Assembly (NCBI RefSeq): GCF_000013225.1
Contig: NC_007776.1
Span: 1,703,001 to 1,767,000, forward strand
Direction of reading: 5' to 3'
Source: Synechococcus sp. JA-2-3B'a(2-13)
Lineage (GTDB): Bacteria; Cyanobacteriota; Cyanobacteriia; Thermostichales; Thermostichaceae
Length of the DNA stretch: 64,000 bases
Below, piece after piece: positions 9,650 through 19,667 of this stretch. Position numbers and translations under genes: made by a program. The notes beneath the pieces were generated by a model, which saw nothing but the letters and a program-made list of their open reading frames with translations, ran no database searches and had not been told where the DNA came from. Position 1 is the stretch's first letter; each line of letters opens with the position of its first letter.

Positions 9650-12475
9650 TCAGCGGGATCCCTTGCGCCAGCGGCAATAGAGTTTTTCCAACTCCACCCA
9701 GACCATAACCACGGTGCTAGAGCCCAAGCAGATCAAAAGTTCAGTGCGGGTTAGCTCCTCTGTGCCAAAGAAGCTGCGCAAGAAAGGCACATAGAGCAGA
9801 GCCAATTGCAAGAGCAGAGTGGTCAGGACCGCGCCCAGCAGGTAGGGGTTGGAAAAAGGGTTGGTCTCGATGGTGAGCTTCTCGTTGGAGCGCACGGCCA
9901 GCGCATGGCCCATCTGGGCGATACACAGGGTGGTGAGGACCATCGTGCGCCAGTGGGGGATGTAGGCTTCCACAATGGCCATCATGAGGATTGTGGAGAT
10001 GGCAAAAACCACGCCGATGCGCACCATGTAGGCTCCCAGCCCCTGGGCGAAGATGCTCTCTTTGGGGTTGAAGGGGGGGCGCTGCATCACCCCTGGCTCC
10101 GCCGGTTCCAAAGCCAAGGCCAGAGCGGGCAGGCCATCGGTCACCAGGTTCATCCACAGGATCTGTAGGGGCGTCAGCGGCACATCCCCCAAGCCCAGGA
10201 TGGGGGCAGCAGCCACTGTCAGCACCTCACCGATGTTGCTGCCCAAAATGTACTTCACAAAGCGGCGGATGTTGCTGTAAACCACTCGCCCTTCTTCAAT
10301 GGCTGCCACGATGGTGGCGAAGTTGTCGTCCAGCAGCACCATATCGCTGGCCTCTTTGCTCACATCGGTGCCCGTGATGCCCATGGCAATGCCGATATCC
10401 GCTTGGCGCAGGGCAGGGGCGTCGTTGACCCCATCCCCGGTCATGGCCACGAACTCGTTTTGCTTTTGCAAGGCCTGGACAATGCGCAGCTTGTGCTCGG
10501 GGGCGACGCGGGCATAGACCCTGACGGTTTGTACCGTTTGCAGCAGCTCCTCGAAACTCAAGCGGGAGAGGGTACGCCCGTCAATCGCCTGATCCTCCGA
10601 CTCGAGAATGCCCAGCTGGCGGGCAATGGCAACAGCTGTCAGTTGGTGGTCGCCGGTAATCATCAACGTGCGGATCCCGGCTTCTCGGCAGCGGGCCACG
10701 GCCTCTCGCGCCTCTGGTCGCGGAGCATCGTGCATCCCCACCAAGCCCAGCCAAACCAGGTTGTGCTCCACCTCTTCCCCGTTGTCCGGGATCCGCTCTA
10801 GCCTCTGGGTGGCTACCCCCAGAACCCGGATACCTTGGGCGGCCAGGCGGTTGTTGGTGCCGAGGATGGCTTGGCGATCGGTTTCCGACAGCTCCTGCCA
10901 AGTGCCCCCTTTCTGGATGCGATCACACCGCTCTAGCACCAGCTCTGGGGATCCCTTGGTGTAGACGCAGTAGCCGCCGTTTTCTTGGATCACCACGCTC
11001 ATGCGTTTTCGTTCCGAGCTGAAGGGGAGCTCCTGCACCCGTGGGTAGCGCTCCTGTAAAGAGCCTTTGTGGAGGTTGGCCTTGGCGGCTGCCACCAGCA
11101 GGGCGGCCTCGGTGGGATCCCCCAGGATGGACCAGGTGGGCGTTGAAGGGGGGGAAGAAACTGCAGACCGAGGGTTACGCCCGGCAACAGGTTGGAGACT
11201 GGCCTGCAACAGGGCATCGTTGCAGAACACCACGGCCCGCAAGATGGCCTGCAGATCCGGGGCGCTCCCGGGATCTATGGGCTGGCCGCCGCAGTAGAAG
11301 GATCCCTTGGGAATGTAACCGCTGCCGCTGACGTGGTAATGGCGGTCGGGGGTAACGATGTCGGTCACCACCATTTTGTTTTCCGTGAGGGTGCCGGTTT
11401 TGTCGGAGCAGATGGTGGTCACGGATCCCAGGGTCTCCACTGCCGGCAGGCGGCGGATGAGGGCATGGCGGCGCACCATGCGTTGGGTGCCAATGGCCAG
11501 GGTGACAGTGATAACCGCGGGCAGCCCCTCTGGTACCACGGCCACGGCCATGCTCAAGGAGGTTTCCAGAAGCGAGGTGAAAGGGGCCATGCTCCCGGCT
11601 TGCAGCAGCCCTATCCCCACCACCAAGGCCACCAAAGCCAGGGATCCCGACACCAGCACATTGCCCAGTTGGCTCATGCGCCGCTGCAGGGGAGTGGGCT
11701 CGTTTTCCACCGTTTGTAGCAGCTTCGCCACCTTGCCCAGCTCCGTGTTCATGCCGGTGGCAGTAACCAAGAGGATCCCTCGCCCCTGAATCACTTCGGT
11801 GCCCATGAAGGCCATGTTGCGCCGTTCCCCCAGCTCGATGTCCGGCGGGAGTACGCAATCTGCCTGTTTGGTTACAGGGGTGGCTTCTCCGGTCAAAGCT
11901 GCTTCCCGCACCTGCAGGTTCACGGCCTCGGCCAAGCGCCCATCGGCTGGGATCTGTACCCCGGCTTCCAGCAGCACGCGATCCCCCGGCACCAGTTGGC
12001 TGGCTGGAACTTCTTGCCACAGGCCATCCCGCTCCACCCGCACAGTAGGGGAGGCCAGTTTTTTCAGGGCCGCCAGCGCTTTTTCCGCCCGACTTTCTTG
12101 CAAATAGCCCAGGCCACCGTTAAGGCCAACGATCAACAAAATGGCCAGGGCATCTTTGGGAAACTCGCCTTCTTGCAAGTCCAAAGTGGCTGAGATCGCC
12201 GCTACGGCGATCAGCATCAGCAGCATGATGTTGCGGAATTGATCCAGCAGGACTTGCCAGGAGCTACGGCCAGAAGTGGTGATCAGCTCATTGGGGCCAT
12301 ATTGCCGCTGCCTCTGGATCACCTGCTGAGTGGTGAGGCCACGATCGGGATCGGTCTGCAACTTCTGGATGGCAGCGGCGAGGGTGAGGCTATGCCAGGC
12401 AGGAACAGAAGCAAGGGGGGATCCATCCGGTGGGATCATCGCGACCACTCGAGGGTTCTTGCCGCATTTTGACAT
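9650..12475 (-). CDS. P-type cation ATPase, PacL/SERCA-like (P2A type)
   Basis: Up to 941 residues. Seen: actuator motif [10 protein letters not shown]4 motif [17 protein letters not shown] as in Ca2+ pumps, phosphorylation site [12 protein letters not shown], hinge [21 protein letters not shown], and C-terminal membrane helices. A cation pump of the inner membrane, most like Ca2+-ATPases of cyanobacteria; the ion is inferred from the PEGLPAV motif. The open frame starts at 12475 inside an IS200/IS605-like terminal palindrome. A second ATG at 12439 ([12 protein letters not shown]) may be the native start. Neither start has a clear ribosome site. Confidence 0.93.
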   Translation of the reverse strand: MSKCGKNPRVVAMIPPDGSPLASVPAWHSLTLAAAIQKLQTDPDRGLTTQQVIQRQRQYGPNELITTSGRSSWQVLLDQFRNIMLLMLIAVAAISATLDLQEGEFPKDALAILLIVGLNGGLGYLQESRAEKALAALKKLASPTVRVERDGLWQEVPASQLVPGDRVLLEAGVQIPADGRLAEAVNLQVREAALTGEATPVTKQADCVLPPDIELGERRNMAFMGTEVIQGRGILLVTATGMNTELGKVAKLLQTVENEPTPLQRRMSQLGNVLVSGSLALVALVVGIGLLQAGSMAPFTSLLETSLSMAVAVVPEGLPAVITVTLAIGTQRMVRRHALIRRLPAVETLGSVTTICSDKTGTLTENKMVVTDIVTPDRHYHVSGSGYIPKGSFYCGGQPIDPGSAPDLQAILRAVVFCNDALLQASLQPVAGRNPRSAVSSPPSTPTWSILGDPTEAALLVAAAKANLHKGSLQERYPRVQELPFSSERKRMSVVIQENGGYCVYTKGSPELVLERCDRIQKGGTWQELSETDRQAILGTNNRLAAQGIRVLGVATQRLERIPDNGEEVEHNLVWLGLVGMHDAPRPEAREAVARCREAGIRTLMITGDHQLTAVAIARQLGILESEDQAIDGRTLSRLSFEELLQTVQTVRVYARVAPEHKLRIVQALQKQNEFVAMTGDGVNDAPALRQADIGIAMGITGTDVSKEASDMVLLDDNFATIVAAIEEGRVVYSNIRRFVKYILGSNIGEVLTVAAAPILGLGDVPLTPLQILWMNLVTDGLPALALALEPAEPGVMQRPPFNPKESIFAQGLGAYMVRIGVVFAISTILMMAIVEAYIPHWRTMVLTTLCIAQMGHALAVRSNEKLTIETNPFSNPYLLGAVLTTLLLQLALLYVPFLRSFFGTEELTRTELLICLGSSTVVMVWVELEKLYCRWRKGSR

Positions 12476-12476
12476 A

Positions 12477-12497
12477 CTCCCCGCCCTCGAGGGGGAG
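12477..12497. repeat. imperfect palindrome resembling an IS200/IS605 terminal hairpin
   Basis: A perfect ten-base core CCCTCGAGGG is flanked by CTCCCCG and GGAG. The context TTTTGACATACTCCCC ... GATTCTTG is the form I know from the ends of IS200/IS605-type elements in cyanobacteria. No tnpA or tnpB is adjacent, so this is a solo end or remnant. It sits between the ATPase gene and tRNA-Thr, immediately upstream of the ATPase start. Confidence 0.55.
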
Positions 12498-12573
12498 GAT
12501 TCTTGTCATCTCCCCAGTTGTTCGGGCCATAGCTCTTCTAGCGCCAGCGGCTGGGATCATCTTCAGAGCGCCA

Positions 12574-12645
12574 AGCCCACGACGAGGATCGAACTCGTGA
12601 CCTCCCCCTTACCAAGGGGGTGCTCTACCACTGAGCCACGTGGGC
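12574..12645 (-). tRNA. tRNA-Thr (anticodon GGT)
   Basis: The minus strand folds as a standard cloverleaf: acceptor GCCCACG pairs with CGTGGGC, D arm GCTC/GAGC, anticodon stem CCCCC/GGGGG with loop TTGGTAA, and T arm ACGAG/CTCGT with TTCGATC. The anticodon GGT reads ACC/ACU threonine codons. The discriminator base would be U, and CCA is not encoded. Confidence 0.95.
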
Positions 12646-12653
12646 AAAGCCGA

Positions 12654-12739
12654 TGGTGGGCCGAGTTGGATTCGAACCAACGTAGGCGTAAGCCAGCGGA
12701 TTTACAGTCCGCCCCCTTTAACCCCTCGGGCATCGACCC
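12654..12739 (-). tRNA. tRNA-Tyr (anticodon GTA), CCA encoded
   Basis: A class II tRNA with a long variable arm. Acceptor GGGTCGA pairs with TCGGCCC (one U-G pair), the anticodon stem CGGA/TCCG encloses CTGTAAA, and the T loop is TTCGAAT. The anticodon is GTA. Discriminator A is followed by an encoded CCA at 12654-12656. It lies 8 bp upstream of tRNA-Thr on the same strand, so the two are probably one transcript. Confidence 0.95.
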
Positions 12740-12827
12740 GTTGACACCGGTCTTTCATCATAGCAGAAGGTGTTGCGTAAGTCAGACACACTCCCACTGT
12801 GCCAATTGTCAGCCATCTCAAAACCGA

Positions 12828-12955
12828 GGAGTCAGAGTCGAAGCGGAACGAGGCAGCCCCAGAGCTGGGTATAAAGGGATCGGGTTAGAGCTGGGCACTT
12901 TTCAAGACAAACTGAATAAGGAACTTGATATCGTTTAAGACAGTTTTCTGACTCC
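12828..12955. repeat. 9-bp inverted repeat across the lysA leader
   Basis: GGAGTCAGA at 12828-12836 is exactly complementary to TCTGACTCC at 12947-12955, with about 110 nt between. The right arm ends five bases before the lysA start codon, over the translation initiation region. It could fold in the leader RNA. No match to the lysine riboswitch was recognised, and the pairing could be chance. Confidence 0.35.
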
Positions 12956-12960
12956 TGACC

Positions 12961-14340
12961 ATGATTTCGACCCTCGGCACTCCCACCCATCCAGAGCAGA
13001 CCCTTTCCCCCAACCAGTCTTTGCGCCCCTTGACCAGCCGTATCAACAGCCGGGGGCACTTGGAAATTGGGGGGTGCGACGTGGTGGAGCTGGTGCGCCA
13101 GTTTGGATCCCCTCTCTACATCCTGGACGAATGGACGCTGCGCCGCGCCTGCCAGCTTTACCGTGACACCTGGGCCCGCTGCTACGCCGGGGGATCCCGG
13201 GTTTTGTACGCCACGAAAGCCTGGAATTGCCTGGCCATCTGTGCATTGGCGCTGCAAGAAGGGCTGGGGTTGGATGTGGCTTCTGGCGGGGAGCTGTACA
13301 CGGCCCTGCAGGCGGGGGCCAAAGGTGAAGATCTCTATCTGCACGGCAACGCCAAGTCTCTCGACGAGCTGAACTTGGCCCTGGAGACGGGCTGTACTTT
13401 GGTGGTCGATAGCCTGTACGAACTGCAGCAGGTGTCGGCCCTGACCACGCCCGCACGGCCAGCGCGGCTGCTCCTGCGGGTTAACCCTGGTATTGACGTC
13501 CACACCCACGAGTACATCCGCACCGGACAAACCGACAGCAAATTCGGCATCGGCCAATGGCAACTGCCGGAAGTGTTTGACTTTTTGGCAGCCCATCCCC
13601 AACTGCAGTGCGTTGGGCTCCATGCCCACATTGGGTCACAGATTTTTGATCTACAGGGCCACCGCGACCTGGCGGGGGTGCTGGCCCAGATCTGGCGGCA
13701 AGGGCTGGGCAGAGGGTTGCCCCTACAAGAGCTGAATGTGGGTGGGGGCCTGGGGATCCGCTATATCGAATCCGATGATCCCCCCTCCATCCCGGAGTGG
13801 GTGGAAACTGTGGCAACGGCGGTGCAACAAGCCTTTGCCCAGTCCGGGATCCCTTTGCCCAAGGTGCTCTGCGAGCCCGGACGATCTGTGATTGGGCCGG
13901 CTGCCGTGACCGCCTACACCCTGGGAGGGCAAAAGCGGATCCCTCCCAGCGATGACCTGCCCCAAGGACGCACCTACATCACCATCGACGGTGGTATGTC
14001 CGACAACCCCCGCCCGATCACCTATCAAGCCCGCTATACCGCCCTTCTGGCCAACCGACCAGAGGCAGAGGCCACGCAGCGGGTAACGGTGGCCGGCAAG
14101 CACTGCGAGTCGGGGGATGTGCTGTTGAAGGATGTGCTTCTGCCCGCCCCAATGGCAGGAGAAGTGTTGGTGGTTTTGGCGACGGGGGCCTACAACTACA
14201 GCATGGCTTCCAATTACAATCGCTTCCCTCGGCCAGCCGCGGTGCTGGTCAACGAGGGAGAGGCCCAGTTGATTGTGCGGCGAGAAACTTATGCCGACTT
14301 AATCCGTCAAGATGTCTTGCCAGAGCGGTTGCTGCGTTGA
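12961..14340 (+). CDS. lysA: diaminopimelate decarboxylase
   Basis: 459 residues of fold-type III PLP decarboxylases. It converts meso-diaminopimelate to lysine, the last step of the pathway. Seen: PLP-lysine region VLYATKAWNCLA, glycine-rich phosphate-binding LNVGGGLGIRY, CEPGRSVIGPA, active-site Cys region GKHCESGDVLL and the ending GAYNYSMASNYNRF. The first 40 residues are an N-terminal extension before the domain. The ATG at 12961 is the only good start; no purine-rich ribosome site precedes it. Confidence 0.96.
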   Translation: MISTLGTPTHPEQTLSPNQSLRPLTSRINSRGHLEIGGCDVVELVRQFGSPLYILDEWTLRRACQLYRDTWARCYAGGSRVLYATKAWNCLAICALALQEGLGLDVASGGELYTALQAGAKGEDLYLHGNAKSLDELNLALETGCTLVVDSLYELQQVSALTTPARPARLLLRVNPGIDVHTHEYIRTGQTDSKFGIGQWQLPEVFDFLAAHPQLQCVGLHAHIGSQIFDLQGHRDLAGVLAQIWRQGLGRGLPLQELNVGGGLGIRYIESDDPPSIPEWVETVATAVQQAFAQSGIPLPKVLCEPGRSVIGPAAVTAYTLGGQKRIPPSDDLPQGRTYITIDGGMSDNPRPITYQARYTALLANRPEAEATQRVTVAGKHCESGDVLLKDVLLPAPMAGEVLVVLATGAYNYSMASNYNRFPRPAAVLVNEGEAQLIVRRETYADLIRQDVLPERLLR

Positions 14341-14558
14341 AGGGGAAGTTTGCCCATACCCATCTGGTCAGTAGAGGCACAGCCTTTCCTGGCAGCGCCG
14401 ACCGCAGCCAACGCACCTCATGCGAGAAAGACTGGAAGACAGCCAGGAGGTGAGTGGTAGGCTGGTCTGGGGGCCGCAGTCCAACAGGGGTTCTGAGGTG
14501 CAGAACGGCACCAGGCAGAAGGTCCGCAATGAGGGGAGCGTGAACGGGGTTTTTCGCC

Positions 14559-15482
14559 ATGCTGGCGGCCTTATGGGCTTGGCTACAGCAGTTTAACTTT
14601 CTCAGCCTCTTGGACTGGGCTCTGGCTGTCTTTCTGTTGGCTTTGGCTCTCTACTACACCCGCGAAAGTCGTGCTGGGGTGCTGGTGAGGGGATTTATAG
14701 TGCTGCTGGTGCTGTACCTGGCCACAGCCTCTCTCCCCTTGGTTCACCTGATCTTGGATCGCCTGCTCCTGGGCGCAGCTGTAGCCATGGGCGTGCTCTT
14801 TCAACCGGAGTTTCGCCGGCTGCTGGAGCAGTTGGCAAGAGCCATCCGCATGGAGTGGCCGAGCAACGCAGGCGATGACGAGGAGGATCCTGAGGAAGAT
14901 TTGGTGGAAGAACTGGTGCAAGCAGTGCGAGAACTTTCCCAAAACCGCACAGGAGCGCTGATTGTGATTGAGCCGGAGCAACCAATTGACTCGCGGGTGT
15001 TTACCGACAAAGGAGTACCTCTCCAGGCGCGGGTGTCGCGGGAGATCTTGCAGACCATTTTCCAGACTTCAACTTTGTTGCATGATGGGGCTGTGGTCAT
15101 CCATCGGAATCGCATTCGCGCAGCGGGGGTCATCCTGCCGGTTTCGGAGCGGGCCGCCTCCCGACAGCTGGGCACACGGCACCGCGCTGCGATGGGGATC
15201 ACAGAGCAGACCAATTGCTTGTGTATTGTGGTCTCAGAAGAAACGGGATCCATTTCCCTGGCGGAGGGTGGGCGCATCGAGCGGCCTCTGACCAGTGCCA
15301 AGTTACACGAACTGCTGGTACAGCGGTTGCGCAATCCCCGCGATGCCAAAAAACGAGATGCTCCGCTAAAGGGATTGTGGGCCCACCCCTGGTTTCGCAA
15401 TGGGCCGCTGCGCTGGTGGGGATCCCTTGCCGATCTGACTAAACTCTTTCGCAAACCTGAGAAAACCCTCCCGAAAGACTGA
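14559..15482 (+). CDS. cdaA: diadenylate cyclase (c-di-AMP synthase), CdaA type
   Basis: 307 residues. About three N-terminal membrane helices ([47 protein letters not shown]) are followed by a DAC domain. The two catalytic motifs are intact: DGA in LLHDGAVVI and RHR in [10 protein letters not shown]. It makes the second messenger c-di-AMP from two ATP, which in cyanobacteria has been tied to potassium and carbon control. An acidic insert [14 protein letters not shown] lies between membrane part and DAC domain. uppS starts 5 bp after its stop, so they form an operon. Confidence 0.95.
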   Translation: MLAALWAWLQQFNFLSLLDWALAVFLLALALYYTRESRAGVLVRGFIVLLVLYLATASLPLVHLILDRLLLGAAVAMGVLFQPEFRRLLEQLARAIRMEWPSNAGDDEEDPEEDLVEELVQAVRELSQNRTGALIVIEPEQPIDSRVFTDKGVPLQARVSREILQTIFQTSTLLHDGAVVIHRNRIRAAGVILPVSERAASRQLGTRHRAAMGITEQTNCLCIVVSEETGSISLAEGGRIERPLTSAKLHELLVQRLRNPRDAKKRDAPLKGLWAHPWFRNGPLRWWGSLADLTKLFRKPEKTLPKD

Positions 15483-15487
15483 TCCCC

Positions 15488-16234
<747 letters not shown>

Positions 16235-16272
16235 GGATGATCCCTGGTTGGATATCCGTTGCCAACCGGCAG

Positions 16273-16881
16273 CTAGCGCAGAAAGCTGGTCACCAACCAC
16301 ATCACCGTAAACGTGATCCCCACCAACAGCGCACCAGGAGCATCGCCACCGGTGAGAGGAAGGGCAATGCCGTAGGCCAACATCAGCCCCAGGCTCAGGC
16401 CCGCCAGGGCCAAGAGAAAAGCGCGAATGAAGCGGCGCTCTTTGCGGTACAGGAAATAGATACAAGCCATCAGCCCCAAGGCCAGTTGCAGCGAGGGGTA
16501 CTCATCGGGAGCCAGGATAACCCAACCCCCCAGCCCACCCAGCAGCGCCGCAGGCCAGAGGGCATCGGCGGTAGAGGGGGTATCCAACCAGCGGCTGACC
16601 CAGGGGGGATTTTGGGCAGCAGGGCGAGGCAAACTCAGCTCCGGCTCAGGATGGGCAGCCCGTTGTTCGGCGTAGCGAATGCGATCGGGAACGGCGATTT
16701 TGCCCTCTTTGCGCAGGCGCAGGCGCTGCATCAGGATGGCATCGTAGGCTTGCTCCACCCGCTCTTGCTGCTGTTCATCGGCGCCCAAGCTGGCCAGGAG
16801 CCGAGCCCGCGCCGATTGAATCTCTTCAAAAGAGGCTTCTTCGCTAATTCCCAACACCTGATACGGACTCATCTCAGCCAT
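16273..16881 (-). CDS. CPP1-like (DUF3353) membrane chaperone protein
   Basis: 202 residues. The N-terminus is a J-like helical domain: SPYQVLGISEEASFEEIQSARA, then VEQAYDAILMQRL, but without the HPD of true J-proteins. About three or four membrane helices follow (ALWPAALLGGLGGWVIL, LQLALGLMACIYFLY, RAFLLALAGLSLGLMLAYG, ALLVGITFTVMWLVTSF). This matches the CPP1 family, which in plants stabilises light-dependent protochlorophyllide oxidoreductase at the thylakoid or envelope. Assignment is by pattern, with the function inferred from plants. Confidence 0.82.
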   Translation of the reverse strand: MAEMSPYQVLGISEEASFEEIQSARARLLASLGADEQQQERVEQAYDAILMQRLRLRKEGKIAVPDRIRYAEQRAAHPEPELSLPRPAAQNPPWVSRWLDTPSTADALWPAALLGGLGGWVILAPDEYPSLQLALGLMACIYFLYRKERRFIRAFLLALAGLSLGLMLAYGIALPLTGGDAPGALLVGITFTVMWLVTSFLR

Positions 16882-16940
16882 AGCGACCAGCCCTGTAACT
16901 CTTTATCACCTTAACCCAGCCTGCCCGACCTTCGATCCGG

Positions 16941-18146
16941 CTACGTGACGGGGATCGACAACGGGGATTGAGTTGCCGCATTCCCCAAGGCTACGGATTT
17001 GGAGATGGAGGCAAGCTCCGTTTGTAGACATCGGGCCACATACTCAACCGCAGCGTAGGTGGTGGCTTTGCCAAGGCTAAGGCGAATGGATCCCAGCGCC
17101 TCGGCTTCTGAGTGGCCCATGGCCAAGAGGATGCGGCTGGGGATCAGTTGGCCACTGCTACAGGCGGAGCCGGCGCTAATGGCGATCCCCTGGCGGCTTA
17201 GGGCCCTGACCAGCACATTCCCCGGGATCCCTGCGGCGCAGTAGCTGAGGTGGTGGGGCAAGCGCTGCTCCAAACGGACGGGGCCGGTCAGCCGCAAACC
17301 GGGCACCTCCGCTAGCAACTGGGCCAAATGCCGTTGCAATTGCCGCAGGCGGGCCGTTTCTTGAGATAGCTCTTGGGCCGCCAAAGCTGCCGCCACTCCC
17401 AAGCCGACAATGCCCGGGATCCCTTGGGTGCCAGCCCGCAGCCGCCGTTCTTGCCCGCCCCCCCGCAGCAGCGGTCGCAGCTCCACCCCTGGGCGCACGT
17501 ACAGCGCCCCCACCCCCTGGGGCCCGTAGAGTTTATGCCCGGAAAGGGAGAGCAGATCCACCGGCAGTTGCGCCAGATCCAGCGGGATCCGCCCCACCGT
17601 CTGCACAGCGTCGGTGTGGAAGAGCACCCCCGCCTGGCGACAGATCTGACCCAGCTCTGCAATGGGCTGCAGGGATCCCACCTCATTTTGGCCGTGGACG
17701 ATGGAGACCAAAACGGTATTGGGTTGCAGCGCCTGGATCAAAGTCTGGGGATCCACCTGGCCGGCGGCGTTCACCAGCAGACGGGTGACCTGCCAGCCTT
17801 GGGACTGCAACTGGCGGGCAGCATTCTCCACCGAGGCGTGCTCGACGCTGGAGATGATGAGATGTTGGGGAGTAGAGTAGCGCTGGGCCACCCCAAACAG
17901 GGCCAGGTTGTTGGACTCCGTCCCGCCTGAGGTAAACAGCAGCGCCTCCGGCTCACAGTTAAGCAGCTCGGCCACCTGCTGCCGCGCCCGCTCCATGGCC
18001 ATGGCGGCCCGTTCTCCCCACCCGTGCAAGCTGGAGGGGTTGCCCCAGCTTTCCTGCATCGCCATCTGCATGGCCTCGATCACCTCAGGCCGAGGCGGAG
18101 TGGTGGCGCTGTGGTCAAAGTAGAGGGCAGGATCCAAACGCAACAT
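16941..18146 (-). CDS. cysteine desulfurase, NifS/IscS-like (class V aminotransferase)
   Basis: 401 residues. Seen: YFDHSATTPPRPEVI at the start, FTSGGTESNNLAL, HTDAVQTVGRIPLDL, the PLP lysine in LSLSGHKLYGPQGVGALY, and the short catalytic-loop motif SAGSACSSGQ near residue 330. It removes sulfur from cysteine for Fe-S clusters and thiolated tRNAs. The NifS/IscS-type Cys loop separates it from SufS. It is flanked by unrelated genes and is not in an isc or suf cluster. Confidence 0.94.
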   Translation of the reverse strand: MLRLDPALYFDHSATTPPRPEVIEAMQMAMQESWGNPSSLHGWGERAAMAMERARQQVAELLNCEPEALLFTSGGTESNNLALFGVAQRYSTPQHLIISSVEHASVENAARQLQSQGWQVTRLLVNAAGQVDPQTLIQALQPNTVLVSIVHGQNEVGSLQPIAELGQICRQAGVLFHTDAVQTVGRIPLDLAQLPVDLLSLSGHKLYGPQGVGALYVRPGVELRPLLRGGGQERRLRAGTQGIPGIVGLGVAAALAAQELSQETARLRQLQRHLAQLLAEVPGLRLTGPVRLEQRLPHHLSYCAAGIPGNVLVRALSRQGIAISAGSACSSGQLIPSRILLAMGHSEAEALGSIRLSLGKATTYAAVEYVARCLQTELASISKSVALGNAATQSPLSIPVT

Positions 18147-18266
18147 GCCAGCTCGACCAGCCGGGGCTCCGTGTTCCTATCTTAAGATCCTTGGCCAGTG
18201 TTGCCCAACGCTGGCAGCAGCTTCCCCTTGTTGAGGCCAAACCCGCTGGAGGCAAATTGAGCCTGC

Positions 18267-19619
18267 CTACTTGAAAAGACTAGTACGCTGGCGGTGCATC
18301 ACCACCGATTCCACCAAGCCAATGGCCAGAAAATTGGTCAGTAGAGCCGAGCGGCCATAACTTAGAAAAGGCAAAGGCAAGCCGGTAATCGGGGCCAGGC
18401 CGATGGTCATGCTGATGTTCACCACCGCCTGAAAGAGGATCATCGCCAGCACCCCAATGGCAATCAGGGATCCAAAATTGTCCTTGGCCCCTTGGGCAAT
18501 CCAGATCAGCCGCGCACACAGGATCCAGAACAGGATCAGCACCGTCAGGGTGCCCACAAAGCCCATCTCTTCCCCAATGGCGGAGAAAATAAAATCCGTG
18601 TGCTGTTCGGGGATGAAGTCCAGCTGGGTTTGGGTGCCCTGCTGGATACCGCGGCCCCAGAGGCCGCCGGCTCCGATGGCAATGCGGGATTGAATGAGGT
18701 GATAGCCGGCTCCCCAGGGCTCTTGCATGGGATCGATAAAAATCTCCAGCCGCCGCCGCTGATAGGGCTTGAGAAGGTGCCAAGCTAGCTGACCCAACTG
18801 CCCCGAGAGCAGGTTGATTACCCCAAAAGTTACGGCCCCCGTCCACTGCCAGGGGAGACGCCAAGCAGCCAACCCCGCCATTCCCAGACACCAGAGCAGC
18901 CAAACCCAAAGCATCCAGCTCAGCTCTGGGCGAGTGTGTAAGCCATAGAGAATGGCTCCCACCCCCGGCGACAAAAGCAAGAGGATCCAACTGCCCTTGG
19001 CTCCGGCCCAGTAGAGCATGACCAGCACAATCACCACAAACACCAGGGCAGTGCCCAGGTTGGGCTGCAGGAAAATCAAGATCCAGGGAGGAGCAATGAC
19101 GGCAACGGCCACCCAAATCTGGCTGAAGTACTTGATCGGCCAGTGGTGCAGGAGAGCAGCCAGGGTAACAATTACCCCCAGCTTGGCAAACTCAGAAGGC
19201 TGCACCTGAAAGCCAGCGATGGAGAGCCAGCGCTCCGCCCCTCCCCCCGCCGTGCCGAAAAAGAGCACTGCAATTAAACCTGCCAAGGTCAGGAAGTAGG
19301 TGAACCAGTGCCAGCGCAAAAGCCGCTCATACGGGATCCGGGCTACCATTCCCAAAAACACCAGGCTGATCCCGGCCATGATCAACTGCTGCAGCCAATA
19401 GTGGCTGATGGGCCGCTCCCAGACTGCGCTGCGGATGGCAAGAATGCCGATGCCTGTCAAGGCCAGCACCGTGGCCAGCAACATGCCATCGAACTCGCGC
19501 CAAGGAGCCAAGATCTGCCGCAGAAGCTTTTTCCACCTAGGCTGAGAAGACACCTTTGGGTCAACGTTGCCCAGCAATAGACCCCATCCTCCAAAGCAAG
19601 GCCAGCACCAGTTTGACAT
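18267..19619 (-). CDS. rodA: RodA-type SEDS peptidoglycan polymerase
   Basis: Up to 450 residues with about ten membrane helices. SEDS motifs are visible: QPSEFAKLGVIVTLA, FLQPNLGTALVFVV, a large periplasmic loop with KPYQRRRLEIFIDPMQEPWGAGYHLIQS and SRIAIGAGGLWGRG, EQHTDFIFSAIGEE, and TGLPLPFLSYGRSALL. The family polymerises glycan strands with a class B PBP during cell elongation. The N-terminal 40 residues are not family-like, so the true start may be internal. MSNWCWPC at 19619 is simply the longest. Confidence 0.93.
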   Translation of the reverse strand: MSNWCWPCFGGWGLLLGNVDPKVSSQPRWKKLLRQILAPWREFDGMLLATVLALTGIGILAIRSAVWERPISHYWLQQLIMAGISLVFLGMVARIPYERLLRWHWFTYFLTLAGLIAVLFFGTAGGGAERWLSIAGFQVQPSEFAKLGVIVTLAALLHHWPIKYFSQIWVAVAVIAPPWILIFLQPNLGTALVFVVIVLVMLYWAGAKGSWILLLLSPGVGAILYGLHTRPELSWMLWVWLLWCLGMAGLAAWRLPWQWTGAVTFGVINLLSGQLGQLAWHLLKPYQRRRLEIFIDPMQEPWGAGYHLIQSRIAIGAGGLWGRGIQQGTQTQLDFIPEQHTDFIFSAIGEEMGFVGTLTVLILFWILCARLIWIAQGAKDNFGSLIAIGVLAMILFQAVVNISMTIGLAPITGLPLPFLSYGRSALLTNFLAIGLVESVVMHRQRTSLFK

Positions 19620-19667
19620 GCCCCTTGCCCCACTGGCTCACTCTCGACCCCTCTCCCACTGGGGGAG

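Noticed and set aside
14249-14560. 103-residue open frame on the minus strand over the lysA end and the cdaA upstream region
   Set aside because: Overlaps the lysA 3' end and begins at the cdaA start; no domain or ribosome site, so treated as chance.
17915-17940. CGGGACGGAGTCC match resembling the form-B repeat in the cysteine desulfurase gene
   Set aside because: It encodes the conserved GGTESN motif of the enzyme, so the match is explained by protein conservation.
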